Shown one piece after another: positions 33,493 through 42,910 of a DNA stretch of 64,000 nt. Under the pieces are notes generated by a model. The model worked only from the letters and a program-made list of their open reading frames with translations. It had not been told where the DNA came from and made no database searches. Numbering within the stretch: position 1 is the first letter of the stretch; each line of letters begins with the position of its first letter. Source of the DNA: Clostridia bacterium (lineage in GTDB: Bacteria > Bacillota > Peptococcia > DRI-13 > SM3-B62); the NCBI GenBank assembly GCA_018433675.1, contig JAHDQS010000005.1, positions 176,298 to 240,297 on the forward strand. Direction: 5' to 3'. The position numbers and the translations under genes were made by a program.

Positions 33493-34749
33493 CTAAACCG
33501 TAAATTCCCGCGGGTCTGCTATACAGCCTTTGACCGCGGAAGCGGCTACCGTAGAGGCTGACCCTAAATACATCATAGCCTTAGGGCTTCCGTTGCGACC
33601 CGGGAAATTACGGGCATGTGTCGAGACCATTGCCTCTGTTTCAGCCATAGCCCCCATGTTAATAGCCTGATTCGAGCCGGTACTCGGCGGAAACCAGGTA
33701 CATCCCGCTTCATGCAATAACTGCACCAATCCCTCACGGCAAGCCTCTGTGAAGACTTCCCTGCTAGAAGGCACCAGATTAAACTTAACGCCGGGTGCAA
33801 TTTTACGTCCCCGCAGAATATAAGCAGCCTGGCGTATATCTTCCAACCTGCCACCACCGTGGCCACCTAACTCCGCCCATTGAACAGGCGCACCCGCAAA
33901 TTCACCAACAGGCTTAACGTTGCCTAAGGTCGGCGAGGCAGCGACCTGAGGCTCTAGCCCACTCGCGTCATATTCCCAAACATCGGCGAATTCACAATCA
34001 GGATCGGAGGTGATTACCTCAAAAGGTTCATCCGTTATTCCCTTAACAAAATTTACAGTCTTTTCATCCGGTTCTATAAAGGAGCACTTTCCTCCCACAT
34101 CAATGGTTATCAACGGGAACAACCAACGGTCCCATACTTCCAGTTCCTTGATATAAGGACCGGTAAACTGCATCGCCTTATAGACAACGCCTCCCTCACC
34201 TATCTGCCCGGTCAGCCATAAGGCCACATCACGAGCGCATACCCCCGGCTTGTTTTGCCCGGATATCTTGACCTGAATAGTTTCGGGCACCTTAAACCAG
34301 GCTTTTCCAAAGGGCATAACCGTCCCTGCATTAGAGTTATTGCCAAGCCCTACTGCAAAACAACCAAGTGTCCCATGTACAGGAGTGTGGCTGTCCGAAC
34401 CCACCACGATTGTACCCGGACGAACAAAACCATTCCTTACCGCCACGTTGTGGATATTTCCCGAACCGCAATCAAAAAGATGGATCCCATGTCGGCGGGC
34501 AAAAGCCCTGTTTTCCTCCAATATACGCGCCCTTTCTTCATTGGGTGGAGAAAAATGATGGTCAAAAACCATCGCTACCCGCTCAGGATAACGCATTTTC
34601 CTTTTTACTTCCTTTTCAAACACGCGTGAAGTGATATAGCCGCTTAAATCATGCAGAATAAGGCTATCAACATTTGCCACTACCACTTCACCGGGGGCTA
34701 CCTTCTCTCTTCCGCTGGCACGGGCAAGAATCTTCTCAACTAAATTCAT
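33493..34749 (-). CDS. LeuC/aconitase-family large subunit lacking Fe-S ligands
   Basis: A 418-residue protein with the aconitase-family large-subunit fold: LVEKILARASGREKVAPGE at the start, VGSDSHTPVHGTLGCFAVG, and GSASTVAASAVKGCIADPRE at the end. All three cysteines that hold the [4Fe-4S] cluster are gone: GTCTNGR becomes GGHGGGR (His297), and CGPC becomes TGSN (Thr357, Asn360). The normal paralogue at 37460 in the same operon keeps them. It therefore cannot be an ordinary hydro-lyase; it may do a different reaction or act as a regulatory subunit. Start ATG with GAGGAG upstream. Confidence 0.88.
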   Translation of the reverse strand: MNLVEKILARASGREKVAPGEVVVANVDSLILHDLSGYITSRVFEKEVKRKMRYPERVAMVFDHHFSPPNEERARILEENRAFARRHGIHLFDCGSGNIHNVAVRNGFVRPGTIVVGSDSHTPVHGTLGCFAVGLGNNSNAGTVMPFGKAWFKVPETIQVKISGQNKPGVCARDVALWLTGQIGEGGVVYKAMQFTGPYIKELEVWDRWLFPLITIDVGGKCSFIEPDEKTVNFVKGITDEPFEVITSDPDCEFADVWEYDASGLEPQVAASPTLGNVKPVGEFAGAPVQWAELGGHGGGRLEDIRQAAYILRGRKIAPGVKFNLVPSSREVFTEACREGLVQLLHEAGCTWFPPSTGSNQAINMGAMAETEAMVSTHARNFPGRNGSPKAMMYLGSASTVAASAVKGCIADPREFTV

Positions 34750-34804
34750 ATGCGTACACTCCTCGCTGAACTAATCGTTTCCGTTATTAATTCGAATTAT
34801 TGTG

Positions 34805-35836
34805 TTAAGTAAGCCTTTTGCCTCCCTGGGCTGATACTTGATACATGTCCTCTAGGAATACTCCCCGATCCTGATCCGTGACCCGCAAACTGACAACTTG
34901 TCCCTCTCTTAGTACCGCCTCTTTTTCTTCCCGGTAGGAAAGGTGATCTGATAGTATTTCCGTACATACCGAGAAACCTAAATTTTCCTCAACCCAAGCT
35001 AATTCAATCTTCCCGGGTTTAAGAACGTCGGCTGCCTTATCTCTGGCTGACAGCGCTTTCTCATCATGTCCTTTCTGCATATTTCTGGCTAACACGATCC
35101 ATTCACCCAGGTATTGTATCTGCAAATATAGCGTCCAGGGAGTTTCGTTATTCAAAACCTCTTGCGGCTGTCCAAAGACAAGCCCCTCATCACCGTTTAA
35201 AATCAAAATATCCATGGCACCTGCAGTCCTACAGGCATATTCGACCTCAGCAGCTATTCGTTTCCTTGGCATGTTTTGTAATTCAGGGTGCTCCAAAGCC
35301 TTTCGAATCGCTTCTTCCATTAATTTTATGCCCTGCTTAATTGTATTAAGATAAGCATCATCCCTGACCTCCAACAGCTCTTCCCTCGGTTTTTGATAGG
35401 GAGCGGTTCTAAAACCAGCATTTTCCAGGGCTTCAGCCATTTCCTGCGGTAAATACTTGCCCGTAAGACCGATTACACCCGTGCTTCCTAACTGTTCCTT
35501 GAGCACATCGGCAATTTTAAAATTCAGCTTTGGTCCTGCTGATATTATCCGGCTGTTATCAATTCCCGTTATCTTGGTTATCCAGGGATTGACCCGCGGC
35601 GAAAGTCCTGTTACCAAAAGGACTCTGCCATCCTTAAACAAGACAGCCGTAGCATTGGCCCAATACGGACCCAAATTTGTAAGATACTGCATTTCATCGG
35701 CAGAAGCGACATCAGCATAGACAACAGCCGCATCGATCCCCTTTTCGCTAAAACCTTTTATGAATTCCTTTTGCCTCATTTCGAGTTGCTCTTGAGGTAA
35801 AAGCTCTAATTTCCAATCCATATAACCCCTTTTCAT
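34805..35836 (-). CDS. M24-fold (creatinase-like) protein, strongly degenerate copy
   Basis: A 343-residue protein with the two-domain creatinase/prolidase layout: an N-terminal domain (AVVYADVASADEMQYLTN) and a pita-bread domain from about residue 165. None of the five metal ligands of M24 peptidases can be recognised: the region equivalent to D-x10-D reads LQIQYLGEWIVLARNM, and the HxxxGxxxHE and E motifs are missing. I chose ATG 35834-35836 behind GGGGGGAG. It lies 13 bp after the second M24 gene; the two may form a heterodimer. Confidence 0.75.
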   Translation of the reverse strand: MKRGYMDWKLELLPQEQLEMRQKEFIKGFSEKGIDAAVVYADVASADEMQYLTNLGPYWANATAVLFKDGRVLLVTGLSPRVNPWITKITGIDNSRIISAGPKLNFKIADVLKEQLGSTGVIGLTGKYLPQEMAEALENAGFRTAPYQKPREELLEVRDDAYLNTIKQGIKLMEEAIRKALEHPELQNMPRKRIAAEVEYACRTAGAMDILILNGDEGLVFGQPQEVLNNETPWTLYLQIQYLGEWIVLARNMQKGHDEKALSARDKAADVLKPGKIELAWVEENLGFSVCTEILSDHLSYREEKEAVLREGQVVSLRVTDQDRGVFLEDMYQVSAQGGKRLT

Positions 35837-35849
35837 GTGATCTCCCCCC

Positions 35850-36950
35850 TTAAACCTCAAATAATTTGCGTTCCGTTGTAGATAGTATTTTATAGCCGTC
35901 GTTGGTAACCACGACCGGGTCGCCCATTACCATATAGCCGGTGAGAGGGCAGTAGGTATTAGGATGAATTACAATAACCATCCCTTCCTCAATAACAAGA
36001 TCTACATCCTCATTCACCGTTGGTGCTTCATCTAAATGCATGCCATGTCCATGCCCGCGAACCCTGGTATACTTTGACGTCGTGTAATCCCCATAGCCAT
36101 ATTTTCTAAATACGTCATTCTCAGCTTTTGCCACATCTTTGATGTTCACACCCGGTTTAACCATCGCCAAACCGGCTTCTTCCGCTTCCAGATACATGGC
36201 AAAGGCTTTAAGTTGTTCCGGACTTGGCTTACCCTTTACAACTGTTCTGCAAATCTGGGCCCACCATCCGTTAACTTGGGGAGTCAGCTCTGTCAATACC
36301 AAATGGCCTTGACGGGCGACTCGTGCTTGAGGCGGTGTCATACCAAACACGTCCGTTCCCCCTGTAGAAATAAGCATAAAATTATCCTCTGCTCCCATCT
36401 TTTTCAGGGCATACTCCACTTCGGCAACAATCTGAAATTCATTTAACCCTTTGGCAATACTATCCATAAACACCGGAAAGGCTCTATCGGCCAAATTAAC
36501 CGCTGCACGTAAATACTCAACCTCTTCCGGCGTTTTCCTGAGTCTAACCTTTTCCAGATAACCGTCTGCCGACTCAATGGCAATGCCTTTATCCATTAAA
36601 GACCTAGAAAGACCGAACGGAAAGAAATTTGTACCGGACACTCCCAAATTCATCACGCCACGCTTCGCAAGAAAATCAGCAAGCCCTTCCCAGTTGTCTT
36701 CTACCAGAATGTAATCAGCAATGTTTTTTAAGGAGTTTTCAGCCCTTTGCTTATCCCACTCTGCCGACAGGACCAAGGCAACCTCCCTGCTTTCAGCCAG
36801 GTATAACACCATAGCACAGGGTCCAAAGAAATTCACTCTCGTCAGATAACGAAAGTTTTCTTTTCTCCAAACAGGACTGTAAGTCAAGATTGCTTGGAGC
36901 TTGTGCTCGTCAGCCATATTTTCTAAGAGTTTGATTTTATCTGCTTGCAT
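35850..36950 (-). CDS. M24-family creatinase-like hydrolase without metal site
   Basis: A 367-residue protein of the M24 fold, in which creatinase, ectoine hydrolase and the DMSP lyase DddP also fall. The histidine motif is kept (RGHGHGMHLDEAP), but the two aspartates of D-x10-D are replaced (LTELTPQVNGWWAQICRT), the first glutamate is histidine (VIHPNTY) and the second is lost (YMVMGDPVV). Creatinase likewise works without metal, so C-N or C-X bond hydrolysis rather than peptide cleavage is plausible. Start ATG at 36950 or the GTG just before it, behind AAAGG. Confidence 0.8.
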   Translation of the reverse strand: MQADKIKLLENMADEHKLQAILTYSPVWRKENFRYLTRVNFFGPCAMVLYLAESREVALVLSAEWDKQRAENSLKNIADYILVEDNWEGLADFLAKRGVMNLGVSGTNFFPFGLSRSLMDKGIAIESADGYLEKVRLRKTPEEVEYLRAAVNLADRAFPVFMDSIAKGLNEFQIVAEVEYALKKMGAEDNFMLISTGGTDVFGMTPPQARVARQGHLVLTELTPQVNGWWAQICRTVVKGKPSPEQLKAFAMYLEAEEAGLAMVKPGVNIKDVAKAENDVFRKYGYGDYTTSKYTRVRGHGHGMHLDEAPTVNEDVDLVIEEGMVIVIHPNTYCPLTGYMVMGDPVVVTNDGYKILSTTERKLFEV

Positions 36951-36957
36951 CACTTCA

Positions 36958-37449
36958 CTACCTTTCAGCATCAAGAGTCTCCAGAAGTCCACCTGATGTC
37001 ATGATTTTTAATAAGAAGGCGGGAAGAATTGTTCCTTGAGTTTTTTTCCCTGTCGTTATGTTCTTTATCTCCCCTGTGGAAAGGTCTACCTCCAGCTCGT
37101 CACCAACACTTACATATTCATTAATCTCGGGCGATTCCAAAATAGGCAGACCAATATTTATGGCATTCCGAAAAAATATCCGTGAAAAGCTCTGCGCTAT
37201 CAAAAGTTCCACACCGGCGTACATTAAGGCGGAAGGTGCCCACTCCCGGCTGGAATTACAGCCAAAGTTACTGCCGCCGATCATTATTTTCCCGTTTCCC
37301 AGTTTCTTAAGAAAATCCGGATCTACATCCTTCATCGCTGCCACGGCTAAACCTTCCGGAGTAAGGGAGTTCACATGCTTTGTGTGTGCAATTTGTTCGG
37401 CGGAAATGTTATCGGGGTATATCTCAAACACCTTATCTTTAATTATCAC
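36958..37449 (-). CDS. LeuD-type small (swivel) subunit of hydro-lyase
   Basis: A 163-residue swivel-domain protein with the normal substrate loop GGSNFGCNSSREWAPSAL and SFSRIFFRNAINIGLPILE. It pairs with the cluster-bearing large subunit encoded 10 bp upstream. I chose GTG 37447-37449 because GAGGTGA lies about 6 nt before it. The pair belongs to the 3-isopropylmalate/homoaconitate/2,3-dimethylmalate dehydratase group; leucine biosynthesis is unlikely because no leuA or leuB is near and the operon is catabolic in type. Confidence 0.9.
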   Translation of the reverse strand: MIIKDKVFEIYPDNISAEQIAHTKHVNSLTPEGLAVAAMKDVDPDFLKKLGNGKIMIGGSNFGCNSSREWAPSALMYAGVELLIAQSFSRIFFRNAINIGLPILESPEINEYVSVGDELEVDLSTGEIKNITTGKKTQGTILPAFLLKIMTSGGLLETLDAER

Positions 37450-37459
37450 TACAATCACC

Positions 37460-38704
37460 TCACACTAAGGACCTGGGGTCCGTTATTTTGCCGTTAATAG
37501 CCGAGGCTACTACCGTAGCCGAGGAAGCTAAATACACCTTAGACGAGGGATCTCCCATTCTGCCCTTCATATTGCGATTGGAAGAACTTACACAAACCTC
37601 ATCCTGGCCCAAAAGACCGTAATGTCCGCCGGCACACGGACCACAGTTGGGATTGCACCAGATAGCGCCCGCATCAAGAAACGTTTGAACTATTCCCTCT
37701 TTGATACACTGACTGAATATGTCCTTGGAGGCGGGAATGACCTGCAGCCTGACCTTAGGATGTATTTTCCGTCCCTTAAGTATCTTTGCTCCTATTCTGA
37801 AGTCCTCCATCCGCCCATTGGTGCATGTGCCCAACAAAGCACGAGTAAACGGTGTTCCTTCCACGTCTCCAACCGGTACAGAGTTTTCAGAGCTTCCCGG
37901 ACAAGCCACTGTTGGCTCCAACTTGCTGCCGTCAATTTCATATACCTTTTCATAAGCCGCATCCGGATCGGACTTAACTATCTCATAAGCCTCATCTGTC
38001 CGCCCTTTCAAAAACTCAACGACTTTTTCATCAGCCTCAATTATCCCGTTTTTGGCTCCGGCTTCCACTGCCATATTGCAAAGGGACATCCTGCTATCCA
38101 ACTCCATGACCTTAATCGCACTGCCTGTAAATTCCATGGTTTTGTAATTGGCTCCGTCTGCACCTGTCAGGCTCATGATATGCAGTGCCAAATCCTTGCC
38201 CATTACGAATGGTGCAAGCTCGCCCGATACTTTGAATAACAAGGCATGAGGCACCTTCATCCAAATTCTGCCCTTATTAAAGATCCAGGCCATTTCTGTT
38301 GAACCTATACCGGTCGAAAACGCTCCAAAAGCCCCATACGTGCAGGTATGAGAATCAGTTCCGACAACTACCCTGCCCGGCAACACATTTCCCTTTTCCG
38401 GCATTAACTGATGACTGATTCCTTCGGCGTTATAGCAGGTTAGATTGTAGTCTTCTCCAAACTTTACCGTTTCTGTAATCAAATCGGCATCCATTACCTT
38501 GCTGGGTGGCACCCCATGGTCTACAAAGAGAATCGCTCTTTTTGTATCCCAAATAGTTAGTCCCATTTCACGAAACTTTTTAAAGAAAAGAGGTCCCAGT
38601 TTTTCGTGTGTAAAAGCTCTGTCCACTGCCACTTCAATAATCTGATCAGGTTCAACTTTATCCAACCCTGCGGCTTTCGCCAATATCTTTTCTGTTATGT
38701 TCAT
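37460..38704 (-). CDS. LeuC-type large subunit of [4Fe-4S] hydro-lyase
   Basis: A 414-residue aconitase-family large subunit with complete cluster ligands: Cys294 in GTCTNGRMED, Cys354 and Cys357 in CNPNCGPCAGG. VGTDSHTCTYGAFGAFSTG and GIGSTEMAW are present. It would dehydrate or isomerise a 2- or 3-hydroxy di- or tricarboxylate. Start ATG at 38702-38704 behind GAGGTGA. Within a TRAP-transporter operon the substrate is probably an imported acid such as a citrate, aconitate or dimethylmalate analogue; which one cannot be told. Confidence 0.92.
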   Translation of the reverse strand: MNITEKILAKAAGLDKVEPDQIIEVAVDRAFTHEKLGPLFFKKFREMGLTIWDTKRAILFVDHGVPPSKVMDADLITETVKFGEDYNLTCYNAEGISHQLMPEKGNVLPGRVVVGTDSHTCTYGAFGAFSTGIGSTEMAWIFNKGRIWMKVPHALLFKVSGELAPFVMGKDLALHIMSLTGADGANYKTMEFTGSAIKVMELDSRMSLCNMAVEAGAKNGIIEADEKVVEFLKGRTDEAYEIVKSDPDAAYEKVYEIDGSKLEPTVACPGSSENSVPVGDVEGTPFTRALLGTCTNGRMEDFRIGAKILKGRKIHPKVRLQVIPASKDIFSQCIKEGIVQTFLDAGAIWCNPNCGPCAGGHYGLLGQDEVCVSSSNRNMKGRMGDPSSKVYLASSATVVASAINGKITDPRSLV

Positions 38705-38731
38705 TGATTTCACCTCGCATTATTTAATGTA

Positions 38732-39898
38732 TTAGACAGCTACAATTTTGATGGCTTTGACAGGGCATATCCCCACGCACAATCCACATCCCACACAGGC
38801 CTTTGGATCAACCTTGCACTTACCTTCTTGATAGCTGATGGCTTCGCAAGTGGGTAGCTTTTCACATTTACGACAGCCCGTGCATTTTTCTTCCTCGATG
38901 AACGCAGAAATATTAGTATATTTTATTTGCCCGGGCTTAAGGACATTTTTCAATGCTATCCCCCTGAATTCTTCTATGCTTGCATATCCCTGTTGTTCCA
39001 TAAATTCAGATAATCCCTGTATAAACTTATTAACCAGTTCATACCCCTCAAACATAACAGAGGTACACACCTGCACAGCAGTTGAACCATACATGATGCT
39101 TTCAACAATATGCTCCCATTTACCAATACCCCCTCCGCCCATGATAGGCTTAGGGCAAGCCTTAGCCACGTCGGCAATAAACCTGTTGCTAATCAACCTG
39201 CTCCACGGACCGCTGTTCCCTCCGAAATTACCTGCCGAAGAACCGGGATAGAGGAATTCACCGCCGTTATAAATGTTTAAACCGGGAGCTGCCCTGAAGC
39301 CAGCATGGACATTAAGAACATCTATGCCGGCTTCGGCACAGGCGGCTGCCACCTGAAGGATCCTGCCTCCTTCAGTAGGAAGCTTAGCAATAACGGGAAT
39401 ACTCACGCTGTCCTTTACAACCCTAACCACAGCTGCGCAGGAATCCGGATCTGTACCAAGATTTGCACCAAGCGCAGGTCCTGTGACAGACGCCGTGTGC
39501 AGATTAGGACAGTTGAGGTTAAGCTCAATGGCATCAGCCCCCGCTTCCTCAAAAGCTTTAGCCAACTGTCCCCACGTCGCAATATCCGTCGGAAGGGCCG
39601 ACATATTCACAATCACCTTAAGTTCTGTTTCCTCTTTAGCTTTTTGGATTAAATCTTGTGCCTCTTCAACATTAAGACGCGGATCACCGCTTACAACAAT
39701 TCCAACATTCTTTTCAACATACCAACGAGGCTTAGAAATGAATTGCTGTTTCAATAATGAATGTTTCAAACTGACCGCTGCCGCCCCATTCTCCTCCGCT
39801 TTTTTTAGACGCTCAATTTTGGCAGTTAAAGGGCCGGATGCGATAATAACTGGGTTTTTCAATTTTAAGCCTCCGACATTAACAGATAAATCTGCCAT
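38732..39898 (-). CDS. PreA/dihydroorotate-dehydrogenase-like flavoprotein with ferredoxin tail
   Basis: A 388-residue protein: an FMN TIM barrel (LSVNVGGLKLKNPVIIASGP, LNLNCPN, GGGGIGKWEHIVESIMYGS) followed by two [4Fe-4S] motifs at the C-terminus (CTGCRKCEKLPTCEA and CVGCGLCVGICPVKA). This matches the PreA subunit of dihydropyrimidine dehydrogenase, but the loop that carries the catalytic cysteine in PreA and class 1 enzymes has none (GPALGANLGTDP). It likely reduces or oxidises an unsaturated acid intermediate. Start ATG at 39898 behind AGGAG. No PreT or hydantoinase genes are near, so pyrimidine degradation is not supported. Confidence 0.8.
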   Translation of the reverse strand: MADLSVNVGGLKLKNPVIIASGPLTAKIERLKKAEENGAAAVSLKHSLLKQQFISKPRWYVEKNVGIVVSGDPRLNVEEAQDLIQKAKEETELKVIVNMSALPTDIATWGQLAKAFEEAGADAIELNLNCPNLHTASVTGPALGANLGTDPDSCAAVVRVVKDSVSIPVIAKLPTEGGRILQVAAACAEAGIDVLNVHAGFRAAPGLNIYNGGEFLYPGSSAGNFGGNSGPWSRLISNRFIADVAKACPKPIMGGGGIGKWEHIVESIMYGSTAVQVCTSVMFEGYELVNKFIQGLSEFMEQQGYASIEEFRGIALKNVLKPGQIKYTNISAFIEEEKCTGCRKCEKLPTCEAISYQEGKCKVDPKACVGCGLCVGICPVKAIKIVAV

Positions 39899-39930
39899 CA
39901 ATATCACTCCTCACTCCCATAGTATATGGC

Positions 39931-41787
39931 TTAATTTATCAAAAACAGGCTGATTGCCGGGATATAGGTTACTAAAATTAAGGCAATCACTAGAATAACA
40001 ATGAACGGTATGACCCCCTCTATTACTTTGCCAACCGGCATTTTTGCCACACTGCTTAAGACATACAGGTTAGTTCCCACAGGAGGCGTTAAAAAGGCAA
40101 GCTCCATGTTGATAGTCATCAAAATACCTAAATGCACAAGATTTATTCCCAATTCGGTAGCTATCGGCACAATGACGGGAACCATCATGACAATAATTGC
40201 CGCAGGTCCCATAAAAAAGCCGGTGGCAAAAACAACAAGGTTCAGCAGCATTAAAAACATATTTGGACCGATATTAGCGTTAACTACCAATTCCAAGAGT
40301 TTTTGCGGCAATTGTTCAATTGTGATAATGAACCCAAAAAGGGCGGAGGTCATCACAATAGTGTAAATCATCGCCGACAGCTCTACACTGCTTTTAATGA
40401 TTTTCTTTAAGTCCTTTAACTTGACATCCCTGTATATAAACATACTGACTACAATCGCATAAAACGAGGCAATTACAGCTGCTTCAGTCGGCGTGGTGAT
40501 ACCCATATAAATTGTTCCCAAAACAATGACCGGCATGATAAGAGCCCAGATGGCGTTTTTCAGGCTCCCTAAGGTTTCACGCCAAGAAAAGCTTGACTCC
40601 TGGTCTGCCGTATTGTAACCGCCTTTTTTTGCGCGATAGTATATATAACCGCATAATGCAATTCCTATCAGCACTCCCGGTACTACCCCGGCCATAAATA
40701 GTTCGGAAATGGACGCCCCGCTCACCGCCCCGTAAAGAACCAGCATAGAACTGGGTGGAATAATGATGGCCAACGTCCCACCGGCACCCAGGATACCAAC
40801 CGAAAGGCTCCTCGGATAACCGGCCCTGTCAAGCAAAGGAATACTTATCATTCCTAAAGCCGCGGCATTAGCTACACTTGAACCCGACATAGCGGCAAAA
40901 ACGATTGAAGCAAGCATAACTGCAATACCCATTCCCCCGGTCACCTTTTTTAAGAGACCATTTGAAAGCTCGATTAAATGTGTACCGATTGATGTCTTGG
41001 AGATAATATTGCCGGCGAAGATAAAGAACGGTATCGCTAATAAAGAGAACTTATTAATACTCCAGAATTGTTTTGAAGCAATCGTAGAAAAACTAACCAT
41101 ATCAAAGAATGTGAGAACCAGCATACCCAATAAACCCATCGCAAAAGCTACAGGCATACCCATTACCAGCAGCACGGCCATACCCACAAGCAAGACCGTT
41201 AGCGGGCTGTTAGAGACAGTCGCAAAATAAAACAGACTAATTCCGACTATCGCCAAAAAATAAGTGAATCCATCCTTGTACCAACCCGCAGGAAGTTTTT
41301 TACTTAAAAGCTTTTCAAACCAGCTAATACTAATCAAAAGACCTCCTAAGGGAAGTATCAGATATGGTATCCACATCGCCATTTCCAGTCTGCTTTCCGA
41401 AACATATCCGGCTACATTTGCCTCATTAACTAACACCCAGCCTGTGTATGTCAAGAAAGCACTATAAAATATACACATTATTTCGGAAAACTTGGCAATC
41501 ATCACCTTGCGTTTATCACTTAACAAATCCACAACAAAACTGATTGCTATATGCCCATCTGTTTTCACAATTAGACTGGCACCGATAAACATCGACCATA
41601 TAATAAAATAACGCACAAATTCTTCTGCCCAATAAACGGAAAAATTCAGGAAATAGCGTGACGCCACCTCATAAAACATCAATAGCAAACTTAATGAGAA
41701 AAATATCACCGCTAACCAGGTCTCGAGAGAGGTTTTAATATTTGATAATTTTGAACGCCCCGTTGCTTCAGCATTCCTTTCCCGCAT
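39931..41787 (-). CDS. Fused TRAP transporter permease (DctQ-DctM)
   Basis: A 618-residue membrane protein joining a DctQ domain (about residues 1-165, four helices, with the EEFVRYFIIWSMFIGASL motif) to a DctM domain (about 12 helices, signatures SSVANAAALGMISIPLL, GAGGTLAIIIPPSSM and TPPVGTNLYVLSS). Fused QM permeases are common and work with a separate binding protein, here the gene 94 bp upstream. Start ATG at 41787 behind GGGGG; the ATG five codons earlier has no site. Confidence 0.93.
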   Translation of the reverse strand: MRERNAEATGRSKLSNIKTSLETWLAVIFFSLSLLLMFYEVASRYFLNFSVYWAEEFVRYFIIWSMFIGASLIVKTDGHIAISFVVDLLSDKRKVMIAKFSEIMCIFYSAFLTYTGWVLVNEANVAGYVSESRLEMAMWIPYLILPLGGLLISISWFEKLLSKKLPAGWYKDGFTYFLAIVGISLFYFATVSNSPLTVLLVGMAVLLVMGMPVAFAMGLLGMLVLTFFDMVSFSTIASKQFWSINKFSLLAIPFFIFAGNIISKTSIGTHLIELSNGLLKKVTGGMGIAVMLASIVFAAMSGSSVANAAALGMISIPLLDRAGYPRSLSVGILGAGGTLAIIIPPSSMLVLYGAVSGASISELFMAGVVPGVLIGIALCGYIYYRAKKGGYNTADQESSFSWRETLGSLKNAIWALIMPVIVLGTIYMGITTPTEAAVIASFYAIVVSMFIYRDVKLKDLKKIIKSSVELSAMIYTIVMTSALFGFIITIEQLPQKLLELVVNANIGPNMFLMLLNLVVFATGFFMGPAAIIVMMVPVIVPIATELGINLVHLGILMTINMELAFLTPPVGTNLYVLSSVAKMPVGKVIEGVIPFIVILVIALILVTYIPAISLFLIN

Positions 41788-41881
41788 CAGTTTAACCCCC
41801 ATTTTCTTTCTATCTGTGCCATTACTGTTATTTAGGGGCTACCATCCAGTTAGGCAACCCCTAAATCCACCTATACTCAAT

Positions 41882-42910
41882 TTAACCTGTGATTTCGTCA
41901 ACCTTGTTTTTCACTGTCTTGATAAGTTCCGCACCAATTGTGTCTTCGTATTCCTCGTAAACCGACTGGGTCTCTTCCTGCCATGCTTTAATCTGTTCGG
42001 GAGTCATGTTGTGAACCTCTTTCCCTGCTTCCTCAATCTTGTCAATAGTACCCTGGACATCTGCCTGACATTTATCCCGTGTTTCTTGCAATACCTGTGT
42101 TATTACCTCTTGCATTCCTGTACGAACATCGTCCGGCATGCCCTGCCAAAAATCATTGTTTGACAGAATAAAACCATTCGACCAATATACTATACCTGCA
42201 TTTGTGATGTAGTCCTGAACTTCATGATATTTTCTTGCATAAAAAACCGTACTAGGTGTAGCCAAACCATCTGCCACCCCTTGCTGCAAACCGCTGTATG
42301 TTTCTTCTGAAGGAAGCACAACCGAAATAGCACCCAAGGCTTCAATTATTGCCGCTTCCATCTTACCGGATGTACGCATTTTCAGCCCCTGGAAATCCTT
42401 AGGCATTACAAGAGGACGTTTGCTGCTTGAAATAAATATACTCCCGGAAGAAAATCCGCCTAACACCTTAATTCCTTGTGCACTGATATTTTTGAACACC
42501 TCATCGCCGATTGGACCATCTAAAACCTCGTAAGCCACTTCTTCTGTCGGGAATAAATATGGCAATTTAAAAATACTCATGCTGGGATCCAAAGAACCCA
42601 TCGCCGAACCAATAGCCAAGCAAATATGAACATCACCCTTTTTAATAGCCTCTAATTCTTCAACACCGGAATAAAGCTGTGCACCGGTGTAAGGAATGAT
42701 ATTAACCTTATCCCCCAGTTTTTCCTCGGCCAATTCCCTAATTCTGCCAACTGCGACTCCCATCTGCTGAGTATCCATTTGCACCGTGGTAATCTTAATG
42801 TCTACAGGTTTTGTCTCTTCACCTGCAGACGGTGCAGCTTCCTGAGAACCACAACCTGCCAAACACAAAGCACACAAGACAGCAATTACTATAAAGGTTT
42901 TGAATTTCAC
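41882..42910 (-). CDS. TRAP transporter substrate-binding lipoprotein (DctP)
   Basis: A 342-residue binding protein with lipoprotein signal (CLAGCG). DctP motifs: the arginine region DFQGLKMRTSGKM, LPSEETYSGLQQGVADGLATP and NGFILSNNDFWQGMP. The start is a GTG (42908-42910) 9 nt after TAGGAGG; a reading from 42982 would place a basic stretch before the signal peptide. It delivers the locus substrate to the fused permease. It shares little similarity with the DctP at 19103, so the two loci import different compounds. Confidence 0.92.
   Translation of the reverse strand: MKFKTFIVIAVLCALCLAGCGSQEAAPSAGEETKPVDIKITTVQMDTQQMGVAVGRIRELAEEKLGDKVNIIPYTGAQLYSGVEELEAIKKGDVHICLAIGSAMGSLDPSMSIFKLPYLFPTEEVAYEVLDGPIGDEVFKNISAQGIKVLGGFSSGSIFISSSKRPLVMPKDFQGLKMRTSGKMEAAIIEALGAISVVLPSEETYSGLQQGVADGLATPSTVFYARKYHEVQDYITNAGIVYWSNGFILSNNDFWQGMPDDVRTGMQEVITQVLQETRDKCQADVQGTIDKIEEAGKEVHNMTPEQIKAWQEETQSVYEEYEDTIGAELIKTVKNKVDEITG

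Noticed and set aside
36958..38704. Calling the normal LeuCD pair leucine biosynthesis 3-isopropylmalate dehydratase
   Set aside because: No leuA or leuB nearby and the context is a TRAP-type catabolic operon; homologues include several other dehydratases.
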